Positions 1 through 9,066 of a stretch of 47,776 bases of DNA are shown one piece after another; within the stretch, counting starts at the first letter, position 1; every line of letters starts with the position of its first letter. The DNA lies in contig JAADHN010000021.1 of the NCBI GenBank assembly GCA_013151865.1, forward strand, positions 1 to 47,776, given 5' to 3'. Source of the DNA: Kiritimatiellota bacterium (lineage in GTDB: Bacteria > Verrucomicrobiota > Lentisphaeria > Oligosphaerales > JAADHN01). The position numbers and the translations under genes are program-made. Below the pieces are notes generated by a model. The model was not told the DNA's origin, made no database searches, and saw only the letters and a list, made by a program, of their open reading frames with translations.

Positions 1-1
1 C

Positions 2-3000
2 AAGCCCCAGGGGCGCGTGTTCAGTCCGCCGGTCGCCAGCGGCGATACGGCCACGGACAGCGATGCGGACCCCGCGACCGGGCGGACCCCGTCCATCGTC
101 CTGGCCGCGGGCGCGAGCCTCACGGACCTCGATGCCGGCCTGGCCGAGACCGGCAGCATCGGCGACTTGGTTTGGGACGACGCCAACTTCAATGGGATTC
201 AGGATCCCGGGGAAAACGGCGCTCAGGGAATCACCGTCAGACTGCTTGATGGGGCAGGAACATCGGTTCTGGCTACGGAAATCACAGACGCAGCGGGCAA
301 CTACCTTTTCTCCAATCTCACGCCGGGATCTTATATGGTTGAGTTCGTGGCGCCTCAAGGATACGTCTTCACGCATCCTCACCAAGGCACTGACCCCACG
401 AAAGACAGCGATGCGGATCGGGCGACGGGCCGAACGCCTTCTTTCAATCTTCCTGAAGGGCAAAACGACCGGACCCGCGATGCCGGCTTGGCTGGCGCGG
501 TAACCTTGACGGTTGCGAGCGATTATGGCACTGTCGATCCCTCTGTCGGAGTCACCACCTATGACGCCGGGACCGAGATCACAGCCACCGCTGCGGGATC
601 GCCTGTTGCGGGCACGACAGGCCAACGCTTCGTTCTGACGGGCTGGACGGGCACCGGCGATGTCCCCCCCTTCGGCGTGCGCGCGACCACCGGTGCGTTT
701 ACTCTCACTCAGGACTCGACTCTCACTTGGCAGTGGCAGACTCAATGGCTTCTGACGCTCGAAGTCCAGGGGCGGGGCTCAGTCACCCGAACGCTTGGGG
801 CAACGGACAGCGCCTCGGGAAGATTGGTCCTGCAGGATTGGTACCGTGACGGTGCAGAGGTTCAGTTTCAGGCTGAACCGGCCCGGAATTACCATTTTGT
901 CAGGTGGACAGGCGACCTGCCCACCGCGACCGACCCCACCCACCCCATTCTCACGGTCACCTTCGACCGACCCCGGAGCCTGACGGCCCTATTCGAACTT
1001 GACGGGACATTCAGTCGCACGATTCAGGCCTTGGGCAATGCCACCCAACCCACTACTTGGTTCGGCGTGGCAGAACAGCCGGATTCACAGGCCAAGGACG
1101 AGCCGCCCGCCGAAGGCCAGGAACTCTATTTCATGGATCCGGAACTGGGCGATTTGGCATACTCGATTCAAGCTCCGAGTCCGGACATCGCGTGGCTGCT
1201 GGTCGTCCGCCTTCCGCCCACGGGCACGGGAAGCACACGGCAGGGATACGATGGCATCGTACACTTGAAATGGGGCGACGACGTCCAACGCCCGGAGGAC
1301 GGCTGGCCGACAAATGGGCTGCCGTTCATGATCGCCGAAGTCACTTCGGACACGGACATGACCATGCTTTCCGGTCCCGTTAACATGCTCGAGAATGACG
1401 AATGGCCCGATCCCCTGACGGCCGATCCAAACGCGGAGGTCTTCCGCTATTTCCGCATTTTCCCCCGGACTTTGCACCGACTGCAAATCGTGAGCGCGGC
1501 GCCGGGCGTGACTCCACCGTTGGAGATCGGCGATCCCCAGGGAGCGGGCGTCTATCCGGCAGGTTCCACCGCACTTTGGTCCGTCACGTCCCCCTGGCCT
1601 TCTGACACGGGCCGGCGTTTCATCACCTACGTGAGCGGCGGCACGGTCCTCATGGACGCCCCAAAGACAATCACTGTTCCCTGGCAGACGCAATGGCGGA
1701 TCGATTTCGCGGTTCAGGGCCCGGGGTCCCTGGACAGGGCATCCGGCTGGTACAATGACGGGGGCACCATCGAGGTGACGCCGACGGCCGAACCGCACGC
1801 TCACTTCGTGCGTTGGGAAGGAGATACTCCAACTGCAACCCGCACCAGTGAAACTCTCTCCATTCCCGTAAACGGTCCCATGGCGCTGACCGCTGTGTTT
1901 GCCTGGGACACGCAGACCCTCACCGTTGTCAGCCCCTACGGGACGCCCGCCCTGCTCTCGGTCGCCGATGAAAGCATCGCGGCCACCGGCGTTGGGGACC
2001 ACACTTTCGAGTACGGGATCGCCTTGACGGGAATTGTCCAGGGCAGCCCGACCGCCGGAGGTCCCGGGGAACGTTTCGTGGTGCTCGGATGGCGTTGGAA
2101 CGCAGATGGTTCCGAACTGGCGTCCGGACTCGGCAATCGGACGTCTTCACTGAGTATGACACGAGATTCGACCCTCACATGGCTGTGGGGCCGACAGGTG
2201 CGGCTCGTACTGAATGCCGTCGGCAACGGTGTGGTGTTGCGAGATCCGCGCGGCATCCCCGACAGCACACGTGACCAGACCACGGCGGTTTGGTACATGA
2301 CCGGCGCCGTGGTGCGCCTGCTGGCACGTCCCGGCGTCGGCCAGGTCTTTGCCGGTTGGACGGGCGCCGTACCGCCGGGCGAAGAGCAAACGAACCCCAT
2401 CACATTGCGAATGGACGCCGCTGCTGAAATCACCGCCGATTTCGAACCTGCGGGGAGTGTTGAAATCGGGCAGGTTGACCTGCAACAACCGCAGAGGACC
2501 CTCACCGTGCTGACTTCGGGCACGGGCAGCGTGCAGACCGCTGTACTCACGCGTTCCAGTGCCTCCACCGAGGGCCGAGCGAGTACCGTATACGCGCACG
2601 GCACGACCGTGCAACTCACCGCGACAGCCGCGGCTGGGACCGAATTCAATCAGTGGTACGGCGACGTGCCGACGAATGCCAACGTCTGGGACCCCACGCT
2701 GATCGTCGGGATGGACCGTGACCGCCGCATCGTGGCGGACTTCGTGCCGACCGACGCGCTCGATGGAGTGCATGCCGCTCGGCCGTCGCCCGGGGCCACC
2801 GACGTACCGGTCTACAGCGGTCTCGAGGCAACCCTCGATCCGGCCCCAACGCCGCTTTTACGGATTGGAAATGACGGGAACGACCAAGAACCAAACGGTC
2901 CGGATTACGAATTCCTGGCCGGGCGACACCAGGTGACCGTGGCTGAATTCATCGCTTTCTTAAACAGCGTGGTCGCCGACGCCCCTCCCCGCAGCAATCG

Positions 3001-5800
3001 CCAAAGCGGCGTGTTCCCAGACCCGGCGACCGGGAAACTGTATTTCAACGTCGCACAAGCGCCGTCCACTTTGCTTTTCGACCCGTTACAGAACAATCAA
3101 AACGGTTATTTCGACTACGGCATCCAGTACATTCCCGATCCTGACGGCGGGCACTTCGAGTATGACGCAACCTATCGCGACTTTCCCATTGTGGGCGTCA
3201 CCTGGTACGGGGCCGTCAAGTACTGCAATTGGTTGACCGCCCGCAAAGGACTGGGTTGGGCCCACTGGTGCTACACGGAAGGCGAGAGCCCGCAGGACTG
3301 GCGCCCCGCCAACTTGACCGTTGCGGAATGGACCGACGGTTTCGACGAGGCTGAACGCCGTGCCTGGCTCGAACGATATCCCGACGGCTTCCGGCTGCCC
3401 ATGGACGGTTCTGCATCCGCGGCGGCGGCGTTCAACGAGTTCTACAAGTTCGCCGCCTGGGACGGAGCAGCCGGCGTGGATCGCGTCGAAGGTTCGGGCG
3501 GGCGTCCGAATGCCTGGGACGACGTCGACCCCTACAACGGCCCGGTTGCCGCCGACGATTGTCTGCCGAACTATTTCGGTCTGGACCATGCATTGGGGAA
3601 TGTGTGGACTTGGATGACCGACACTTTGGCGCCCGGCGACCTCGGACGCCGCGCCATCCGCGGCTGGAGTTGGTGGAACCGTCCGGAAGATGTGGACGCA
3701 ACGTTTCGATGGGGCGTGCCGCCCGAGGGCGCTTACTCGGACTTGGGCTTCCGAGTTGTGACCGGACGCGACTACCAGGTTGAAATGCAGCTTACCGACG
3801 CCACCGATTTTTCGAACCGGACCCTTCAGGCAACCGGACCGCAGACCGCCCGCACCTGGTATCCCGACCTTCTCCCTGCCCAAACCTACTTGTGGCGGGT
3901 CCAGGCAACCTACCCCGGCGGCCTACTGCCTTCCACAGAACGATGGTTCGGCGCGATGAACGGACAATTCGACCCCGGACTGGATACCCGCATTTATCCG
4001 AACACGGAAAGTTGGACCCCGGTCCTCGGTACTCCCGGCATCCAAGTCGGCCTGTACTTTGCGGATGTCAACGGAGACGGTGCCTGGCAGGAGAATGAGG
4101 CAATTTGGGCGGACCGGGGAAGGACCGGACGCTACGATCCCGGGGTGGATATGGAAGTGGCCGCGGGTGATGCCGGCTGGAGTTCGACCGCGGGCGCTTT
4201 CGGACGAGGCAATATCCTGCTTTTCGCGGACACAGACGGAAACGGGCGCTTCGACCCCGCTGAAGATGTGTGGCAGGACAACGGGACGCCGGGGCGTTAC
4301 GACGCCGGAATCGACATCCTCGCCTATGACGGCGGTGACGGCGGTCAACCGGTTGACGGCATGCCGGGCACGAACACGGGCCTCTTTTACGAGGACGCCG
4401 ACGGGAACGGCGCCTACACTCCGGGCGAAGATCTCTGGCGAGACAATCCCGGCGGCGTCATCGGTGAATTCGATGACGGTCTGGACACTCGGGTGTTTGA
4501 CGGAGGTGACGGCTGGACTGCGGCAGACGGCGCCGTAGGCACGCAACGGGGCGTCTATTACAGCGACACCAACTTGGACAACGCCTATACGATCAACGCA
4601 CAAGGACACGGGGAGGACATTTGGATCGATGCGGGACGTAACGGGACGTACGATGCAGGACTCGATACCATGGTCTCCGCCGGGTATGACGGATGGCAGA
4701 CCCCGGACGGCGCAGCCGGCATCCGAGGTGAACTGCGGTTTGCAGACACCGACCGAGATGGACGCCGGGACGCCGCCGAAGACGTTTGGGCAGACCGGGG
4801 TAACGCCGGGATGTACGACGCCGGAATCGACGTTTTGGTCCGCCCCTCCACGCGCCGGGACCGCGACGGGGTTCGAGTCGGGGAACCTGCCGATGGCGAA
4901 ACCGGCATTCATGGGGACTTGCGTTATGCCGACGCGAACGGCGATTGGACTTACTCGCCAGGGGTGGACAACCTGTGGGTGGACGGAAACGGCGACGCGC
5001 AGTATTCCGCCGACGAACAACTCGTTCTCGGTGTGTGGCGCCCGATGTACGGGACGCCCGGAACGGGCGGCCGGATATTCTACCAGGACACCGATGCCGA
5101 CGGCCAATACACCGATGGAGAGCCGCTCTGGGTGGACCGTGATACACGCGCAACGCCGGGAGTTTTCGACACGGCAACAGACCTGGTCCTGCTCGGAACA
5201 CCCCCAGCGGACGGCACGACCGGCATCAGCACCGGGGTCTTTTTCAGCGACGCCAACGGCAACGGCGTGTACGATCCGGACGAAGATGTCTGGAGGGAAG
5301 CGCCCTATGCTTCCTTTACGACCGCATCCACCGGAATTCAGCAGGTCGCCATTGACGTCACGGTCGGTTGGAATCTGATTTCGACCCCGCTCGAACCCAT
5401 TGCCGTCGACGTCCCGCCTGCCGTGGCGCCCCGCTTCTCGGCCTGGAAGTGGAACCGGACGGCGGCCCGTTATGAACCCGTATCAAGGCTCGAACCGGGA
5501 CGCGGTTATTGGTTCTTCGCCGACGCCGAGGCACAGATCATCGTGACAGGTTACGCGCCGGAAGACCCACGGGTCTTTGTCTACCCCGGTTGGAACTTGA
5601 CAGGGGTCATAACCCCCGTCCGAAACCTTGATCCGGCCAATCTCTATTTGCCGATCTATTGGTGGGACGGGACTGGCTACGTTGGTGAAGACGAGACACA
5701 CGCCATCCAACTCCGTCTGTTCCGGGGCTATTGGATCAAAGTCCCCGACACAGTTTCACGAGTTGAACTGCGCGAGTGGGAAGTACTGGAGCGGAACTGA
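2..5800 (+). CDS. Giant multidomain surface protein, 5' truncated by window edge
   Basis: The frame is open from the first bases, so the N-terminus lies outside the window; a GTG at 17 falls inside an SdrD-like repeat and is not a convincing start. Counting residues from 17, the order is: the tail of one SdrD B-like domain (1-46), a full SdrD B-like domain (about 47-160, beginning GSIGDLVWDD), several divergent InlB-type B-repeats (about 160-335 and 490-925, with motifs such as FVRWTGD and FAGWTGA), an FGE-sulfatase/lectin-like domain (about 950-1250), an Fn3-like linker, eight or nine calcium-loop repeats (about 1315-1765) and a C-terminal module with two GWNLxx motifs. No LPXTG or obvious C-terminal membrane anchor is visible. 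It is probably a secreted adhesin-like or matrix protein; the ligand is unknown. Its stop lies 21 nt before the next gene, a predicted outer-membrane barrel, so the two are probably co-transcribed. Confidence 0.9.
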   Translation, partial: KPQGRVFSPPVASGDTATDSDADPATGRTPSIVLAAGASLTDLDAGLAETGSIGDLVWDDANFNGIQDPGENGAQGITVRLLDGAGTSVLATEITDAAGNYLFSNLTPGSYMVEFVAPQGYVFTHPHQGTDPTKDSDADRATGRTPSFNLPEGQNDRTRDAGLAGAVTLTVASDYGTVDPSVGVTTYDAGTEITATAAGSPVAGTTGQRFVLTGWTGTGDVPPFGVRATTGAFTLTQDSTLTWQWQTQWLLTLEVQGRGSVTRTLGATDSASGRLVLQDWYRDGAEVQFQAEPARNYHFVRWTGDLPTATDPTHPILTVTFDRPRSLTALFELDGTFSRTIQALGNATQPTTWFGVAEQPDSQAKDEPPAEGQELYFMDPELGDLAYSIQAPSPDIAWLLVVRLPPTGTGSTRQGYDGIVHLKWGDDVQRPEDGWPTNGLPFMIAEVTSDTDMTMLSGPVNMLENDEWPDPLTADPNAEVFRYFRIFPRTLHRLQIVSAAPGVTPPLEIGDPQGAGVYPAGSTALWSVTSPWPSDTGRRFITYVSGGTVLMDAPKTITVPWQTQWRIDFAVQGPGSLDRASGWYNDGGTIEVTPTAEPHAHFVRWEGDTPTATRTSETLSIPVNGPMALTAVFAWDTQTLTVVSPYGTPALLSVADESIAATGVGDHTFEYGIALTGIVQGSPTAGGPGERFVVLGWRWNADGSELASGLGNRTSSLSMTRDSTLTWLWGRQVRLVLNAVGNGVVLRDPRGIPDSTRDQTTAVWYMTGAVVRLLARPGVGQVFAGWTGAVPPGEEQTNPITLRMDAAAEITADFEPAGSVEIGQVDLQQPQRTLTVLTSGTGSVQTAVLTRSSASTEGRASTVYAHGTTVQLTATAAAGTEFNQWYGDVPTNANVWDPTLIVGMDRDRRIVADFVPTDALDGVHAARPSPGATDVPVYSGLEATLDPAPTPLLRIGNDGNDQEPNGPDYEFLAGRHQVTVAEFIAFLNSVVADAPPRSNRQSGVFPDPATGKLYFNVAQAPSTLLFDPLQNNQNGYFDYGIQYIPDPDGGHFEYDATYRDFPIVGVTWYGAVKYCNWLTARKGLGWAHWCYTEGESPQDWRPANLTVAEWTDGFDEAERRAWLERYPDGFRLPMDGSASAAAAFNEFYKFAAWDGAAGVDRVEGSGGRPNAWDDVDPYNGPVAADDCLPNYFGLDHALGNVWTWMTDTLAPGDLGRRAIRGWSWWNRPEDVDATFRWGVPPEGAYSDLGFRVVTGRDYQVEMQLTDATDFSNRTLQATGPQTARTWYPDLLPAQTYLWRVQATYPGGLLPSTERWFGAMNGQFDPGLDTRIYPNTESWTPVLGTPGIQVGLYFADVNGDGAWQENEAIWADRGRTGRYDPGVDMEVAAGDAGWSSTAGAFGRGNILLFADTDGNGRFDPAEDVWQDNGTPGRYDAGIDILAYDGGDGGQPVDGMPGTNTGLFYEDADGNGAYTPGEDLWRDNPGGVIGEFDDGLDTRVFDGGDGWTAADGAVGTQRGVYYSDTNLDNAYTINAQGHGEDIWIDAGRNGTYDAGLDTMVSAGYDGWQTPDGAAGIRGELRFADTDRDGRRDAAEDVWADRGNAGMYDAGIDVLVRPSTRRDRDGVRVGEPADGETGIHGDLRYADANGDWTYSPGVDNLWVDGNGDAQYSADEQLVLGVWRPMYGTPGTGGRIFYQDTDADGQYTDGEPLWVDRDTRATPGVFDTATDLVLLGTPPADGTTGISTGVFFSDANGNGVYDPDEDVWREAPYASFTTASTGIQQVAIDVTVGWNLISTPLEPIAVDVPPAVAPRFSAWKWNRTAARYEPVSRLEPGRGYWFFADAEAQIIVTGYAPEDPRVFVYPGWNLTGVITPVRNLDPANLYLPIYWWDGTGYVGEDETHAIQLRLFRGYWIKVPDTVSRVELREWEVLERN
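3953..5310 (+). repeat. Tandem calcium-binding-loop repeats within the giant protein
   Basis: Eight or nine copies of a loop of the form [FY]xDxNGDGxxxxxEDxW alternate with a GxYDAGID-type motif, at a period of roughly 55-70 codons. Examples are FADTDGNGRFDPAEDVW and FSDANGNGVYDPDEDVW. The alternating Asp/Asn residues match dockerin or EF-hand type calcium loops. One copy (YSDTNLDNAYTI) carries an extra insert, and another (YADANGDWTYSPGVDNLW) is followed by a second loop, WVDGNGDAQYSADEQ. The repeats are protein-level; nucleotide identity between copies is only moderate, so this is old duplication and not a recent DNA repeat. Confidence 0.8.
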
Positions 5801-5821
5801 GTACCAGGAGGTGGCAGCGAT

Positions 5822-6805
5822 ATGATCAAGAAATCCGCACGAATTCTTACATTGCTCTTTGCCGGGGTGTGGCTTACCGCCGCCGCACAGGACGTGGCCT
5901 ACCCGACCGGCGGTGAAGGAGGAACGAATATTCCCGACAATCCGGGCGGGGAAGGACACGTCCTGACCGCAGAGGAATTGGCCCGCTTGCGCAAGATGCG
6001 GGTCATGGAATTGGCCGGAACCAATGCGCGTCAAGCCCTGCGATTCACCATCCGACGCCTTGTGCTGAGGATGTCGAGACACGTAGCTCCCGTCGGCGGA
6101 CGGACGCTGCGCGGCCGGCGTTTCCGTCAGGCGGGCCCTGTCTTCCAGAATATCGACACGACTTTCGAGACCGCCTATGCAGGGATCCGCGTCACTTCGG
6201 TGGATGCCTCGGGCTATTCGTTCGAAGAAAACGCCTCGGTGTCCGCCGACATCGGCGATCAATTCCATGGCGGACTCACATTGACCAAGACGCGCACTTA
6301 CCTGAATGGCCCCTTCGGCAGCGAAGTCGGAACGTTGGGAACGGATGCGTACCTCAACATGGACCTCGGTGAGACCTTCTCCCTGGGCGTATTCGGGACC
6401 ACCTCCATGGTCGACGTCGAAGAGGTAAACGGCAACGGAGCAACCTACGGCGGAGGCGCCACGCTTTCCGCTTACCGACGGTTTGGCGGCACAGTGTTGA
6501 CGGCAACCGGGTCGATCACGCGCTTGTTCCAAGACGTATCCGACCGCGAGTACGACACGACCGCTTCCGGGATCCTCGATGTTCAACACGACTGGACCGA
6601 TTCGTTGAGCACGTCGACCTACGCGTACTTTTCCGACTCGTTGCGCCAGAACCTGCCGGGCGACCGCTGCTTCTGGAGCGCGGGCCTGGAGTTTCTCTAC
6701 CAACCCCTGGACCGCTTGGAACTGACACTGGGATACGAGAAGACATTCGCCCTGAACGACTACCGGGAATTCCGCATCAATGCCGGCCTGACCTGGTCCT
6801 GGTAG
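5822..6805 (+). CDS. Predicted outer-membrane beta-barrel protein
   Basis: A 327-residue protein with a clear signal peptide (hydrophobic stretch ILTLLFAGVWLTAAA, likely cleavage after Ala-Ala-Ala at about residue 22). The mature part starts with a short low-complexity Gly-rich segment and a basic region. From about residue 105 it shows alternating polar/hydrophobic strands rich in Tyr, Thr and Gly, ending in an aromatic C-terminal residue (AGLTWSW), as outer-membrane barrels do. AGGAGG at 5806-5811 lies 10 nt before the ATG and fixes the start. The gene follows the giant surface protein by 21 nt, so it may help export or anchor that protein; this is inference from position only. I do not recognise a named family. 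Confidence 0.65.
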   Translation: MIKKSARILTLLFAGVWLTAAAQDVAYPTGGEGGTNIPDNPGGEGHVLTAEELARLRKMRVMELAGTNARQALRFTIRRLVLRMSRHVAPVGGRTLRGRRFRQAGPVFQNIDTTFETAYAGIRVTSVDASGYSFEENASVSADIGDQFHGGLTLTKTRTYLNGPFGSEVGTLGTDAYLNMDLGETFSLGVFGTTSMVDVEEVNGNGATYGGGATLSAYRRFGGTVLTATGSITRLFQDVSDREYDTTASGILDVQHDWTDSLSTSTYAYFSDSLRQNLPGDRCFWSAGLEFLYQPLDRLELTLGYEKTFALNDYREFRINAGLTWSW

Positions 6806-6853
6806 CACACCACCCGCCGGGATAACCGGTTCAGCCGACAGGGACCCGCACCA

Positions 6854-7273
6854 ATGCCGTCCCCTGAGACCCCCATGGGCTTGGCCCTACTGATCTGTGA
6901 CGTGATCATCGAGGACAAGTTGACCGGGAAGAAGAGTCTGGTCGGCCTGTTCGACCGGATTCACGCCCGCGTCTTTCCGTGCGTGCACGCCTCCATGGCC
7001 GTTTTCGTGTCGCTGACCAGCGGACATGGGAAATACCCATGCGAAATCCTCTGCCGCCACACAGACGGTAAAACGACCGCCTTTTCCGCCAAAGGCGCCA
7101 TCGTCATGCCCGACCCCTCCAAGGTGGTGGACCTGGTATTCCGCTTGAACGGGGTCCGCTTCCCAAAACCAGGAACGTATTGGGTGCATTTTCTGGCGGA
7201 CGAAATGCCCATCATGATGCGCCCGCTGCAAATCCTCCGAGTAAAAGAGCAAGCCCCGCCGGCCGGAAAGTGA
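6854..7273 (+). CDS. DUF6941-like small protein of unknown function
   Basis: A 139-residue protein without signal peptide or membrane segment. The opening (LLICDVIIEDKLTGKKSLVGLFDRI) and the closing motif (FPKPGTYWVHFLADE) fit the family I recall as DUF6941, which is common in planctomycetes and relatives and has a predicted compact beta-sandwich fold; no function is known to me. AGGGA lies about 9 nt before the ATG. The stop codon is separated from the start of the GspF-type gene by a single base, so the two are almost certainly translated from one message. That placement is the only functional hint. Confidence 0.6.
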   Translation: MPSPETPMGLALLICDVIIEDKLTGKKSLVGLFDRIHARVFPCVHASMAVFVSLTSGHGKYPCEILCRHTDGKTTAFSAKGAIVMPDPSKVVDLVFRLNGVRFPKPGTYWVHFLADEMPIMMRPLQILRVKEQAPPAGK

Positions 7274-7274
7274 T

Positions 7275-8480
7275 ATGGCGCTTTACCGATTCAGAGTCAG
7301 CAACCCCGCCGGAATCGTCAGCGAACTCCTCATAGAAGGGGATTCACAAGCCGACGCAACCCGTCGCGTTCAGCGTCGCGGCTTGATGCCCATTCAGTTC
7401 CTCGGCGAAGGCGCTCTGCCGGCCGAGGGACGCCGGTCGTGGAGTTTTCGCCGGCGCTTGGACGTGTATGATTTTACCGACCGCCTCGTCCCGCTGCTCG
7501 AAGCAGACATCCCCATCGAACGCGCCCTGGGAATCATCAGCGACGGCATGGACGATCCGTTTGCCCGGCAGCTCGTGAGCGACATGCGTCGAGGATTGCA
7601 CGAAGGTCGAAAGTTCTCGCAACTCATCCACGACCGGGATTACCTCTTTCCTCCGATCTTCGCGAGCGTCGTCGAGGCCGGCGAGGAGGCGGGGGCACTC
7701 CCCGGGGTGATGGCTCAACTGCATCGCTTTCTGGGCGAGGCGCGCGAGTTGCGCTCATTCATCATTTCGGCCTCGATCTATCCCATTGTGGTCCTATGCG
7801 TCAGCCTGGGCTTGGTGACTGCCTTGCTTGGGTTCGTAGTCCCCCGCTTCGCCGGTGTCCTGGCGACGGCCGGGAGACACGTCCCGCCGTTGACGCAGTT
7901 TCTGCTCGACATCTCGGCCGCCCTGCGACAGTACTGGTGGGCATTCCCACTGGCGCTGGCCCTGTTCCTGCTCTTGATTCGGGAAGCGCGACGCGAGACA
8001 GGCCCCGTCAGAGAGGCGTGGGATCGCCTGTTGCTACGGCTCCCCCTGGTGCGACGCGTGACCCTCATGTCCAACCTCGCGCGGATGGCCCGGACAATGG
8101 CCACACTCATGCGCAGCGGTGCACACCTCCTCGATACCGTAACCATTGCGTCCCGCGTCATACAAAATACACCGCTCCGACGCTCTGTCTCGGGGTTGGC
8201 CGCCGGCCTGCGGCGCGGCGAGCGACTGTCTCATGCCCTCAGTCAAAGCAGCCTGATCCCCTCGTTCATGATCCGCATGATCGCAGTGGGAGAGGAAACC
8301 GGCGAAGTCGAGGCCATGCTCAACCGAGTCGCTGATCGTTACGAACAGGAACTGCGCCGACTCATTCGACGCGTTCTGAGTGTGTTCGAACCGGCCGTCA
8401 TCATCTGCCTCGGACTGATCGTCGGACTCATTGTCGCCTCGATGTTCCTGGCGATTATGGACGTGCAGAGCGGACTCTGA
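7275..8480 (+). CDS. gspF: Type II secretion/type IV pilus inner-membrane platform protein (GspF/PilC family)
   Basis: A 401-residue protein of usual GspF length. Two T2SSF repeats are visible: the first with FASVVEAGEEAGALPGVM (about residues 132-150), the second with FMIRMIAVGEETGEVEAML (about 331-350). Membrane segments lie at about 158-190 (IISASIYPIVVLCV onward), 218-237 (WWAFPLALALFLLLI) and at the C-terminus (IICLGLIVGLIVASMFL). The family forms the inner-membrane platform that couples the assembly ATPase to pseudopilus growth. The gene is followed by two pseudopilin genes; no GspE ATPase, secretin or prepilin peptidase is in the window, so these must lie elsewhere. Confidence 0.93.
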   Translation: MALYRFRVSNPAGIVSELLIEGDSQADATRRVQRRGLMPIQFLGEGALPAEGRRSWSFRRRLDVYDFTDRLVPLLEADIPIERALGIISDGMDDPFARQLVSDMRRGLHEGRKFSQLIHDRDYLFPPIFASVVEAGEEAGALPGVMAQLHRFLGEARELRSFIISASIYPIVVLCVSLGLVTALLGFVVPRFAGVLATAGRHVPPLTQFLLDISAALRQYWWAFPLALALFLLLIREARRETGPVREAWDRLLLRLPLVRRVTLMSNLARMARTMATLMRSGAHLLDTVTIASRVIQNTPLRRSVSGLAAGLRRGERLSHALSQSSLIPSFMIRMIAVGEETGEVEAMLNRVADRYEQELRRLIRRVLSVFEPAVIICLGLIVGLIVASMFLAIMDVQSGL

Positions 8481-8572
8481 TCGCCCCGCCCCCCGAGGCG
8501 GCATCCCGCGAAAAACCACCCGGGACGCGTCGGAAAAGCGCGAAGCCTGGTCAACCACAGGAGTCGGACTCG

Positions 8573-9004
8573 ATGTACTCGAAAACAAAAGACCGTAAAC
8601 GGCAGACCCGGCGGGCCTTCTCATTGATCGAAATCATGGTCGTCCTGTTGATCATCGGCTTGGTCAGCGCCTTGGTGGCCCCTCAAGTGATCAAGAAGCT
8701 CAACCGCGCTAAAGTCCAGACAGCCCAAACCCAGGTGCGTCTGCTCAAAAACGCCTGCAAAGACTACTACCTGGACATGGACAAGTACCCGGACCGCCTC
8801 GAGGACCTCATTCAGGATCCCGGCTCGGACAAGTGGGACGGCCCTTACCTCGATCCGCCGAAGATCCCGAAAGATCCGTGGGGAAACGACTATCATTACA
8901 ACAAACCCGGGCAGAACGACCGCCCCTTCGATATCGTCTCATTCGGCGCCGACAACGCACCGGGCGGCGAAAAAAACAACGCGGACATCAACAGTTGGGA
9001 GTGA
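8573..9004 (+). CDS. gspG: Major pseudopilin, GspG-like
   Basis: A 143-residue protein with a class III (prepilin) leader: about 15 mostly basic residues, then the cleavage region RRA|FSLIEIMVVLLII with Glu at +5 and a long hydrophobic helix. The C-terminal half has the GspG pattern YYLDMDKYPDRLEDLI, DPWGNDYHY and a DIVSFGADNAPGGE segment ending near NADINSWE, where GspG proteins bind calcium. The -1 residue is Ala, not the canonical Gly. AGGAG about 10 nt upstream supports the ATG. It lies 92 nt after gspF and 62 nt before a second pseudopilin gene. It probably forms the pseudopilus shaft. Confidence 0.92.
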   Translation: MYSKTKDRKRQTRRAFSLIEIMVVLLIIGLVSALVAPQVIKKLNRAKVQTAQTQVRLLKNACKDYYLDMDKYPDRLEDLIQDPGSDKWDGPYLDPPKIPKDPWGNDYHYNKPGQNDRPFDIVSFGADNAPGGEKNNADINSWE

Positions 9005-9066
9005 CCCGAAAACCGGCGCCCCCTCCCTCTCCCTCCCCCCCGCCGTCCAACGCCGCGGGAGTCGTC

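Noticed and set aside
2870-3765. Functional formylglycine-generating enzyme
   Set aside because: The domain lacks the active-site cysteines and is embedded in an exported surface protein.
3953-5310. CRISPR-like periodic repeats
   Set aside because: The period is about 60 codons, the repeats are in frame and degenerate at DNA level, and they encode calcium-loop motifs.
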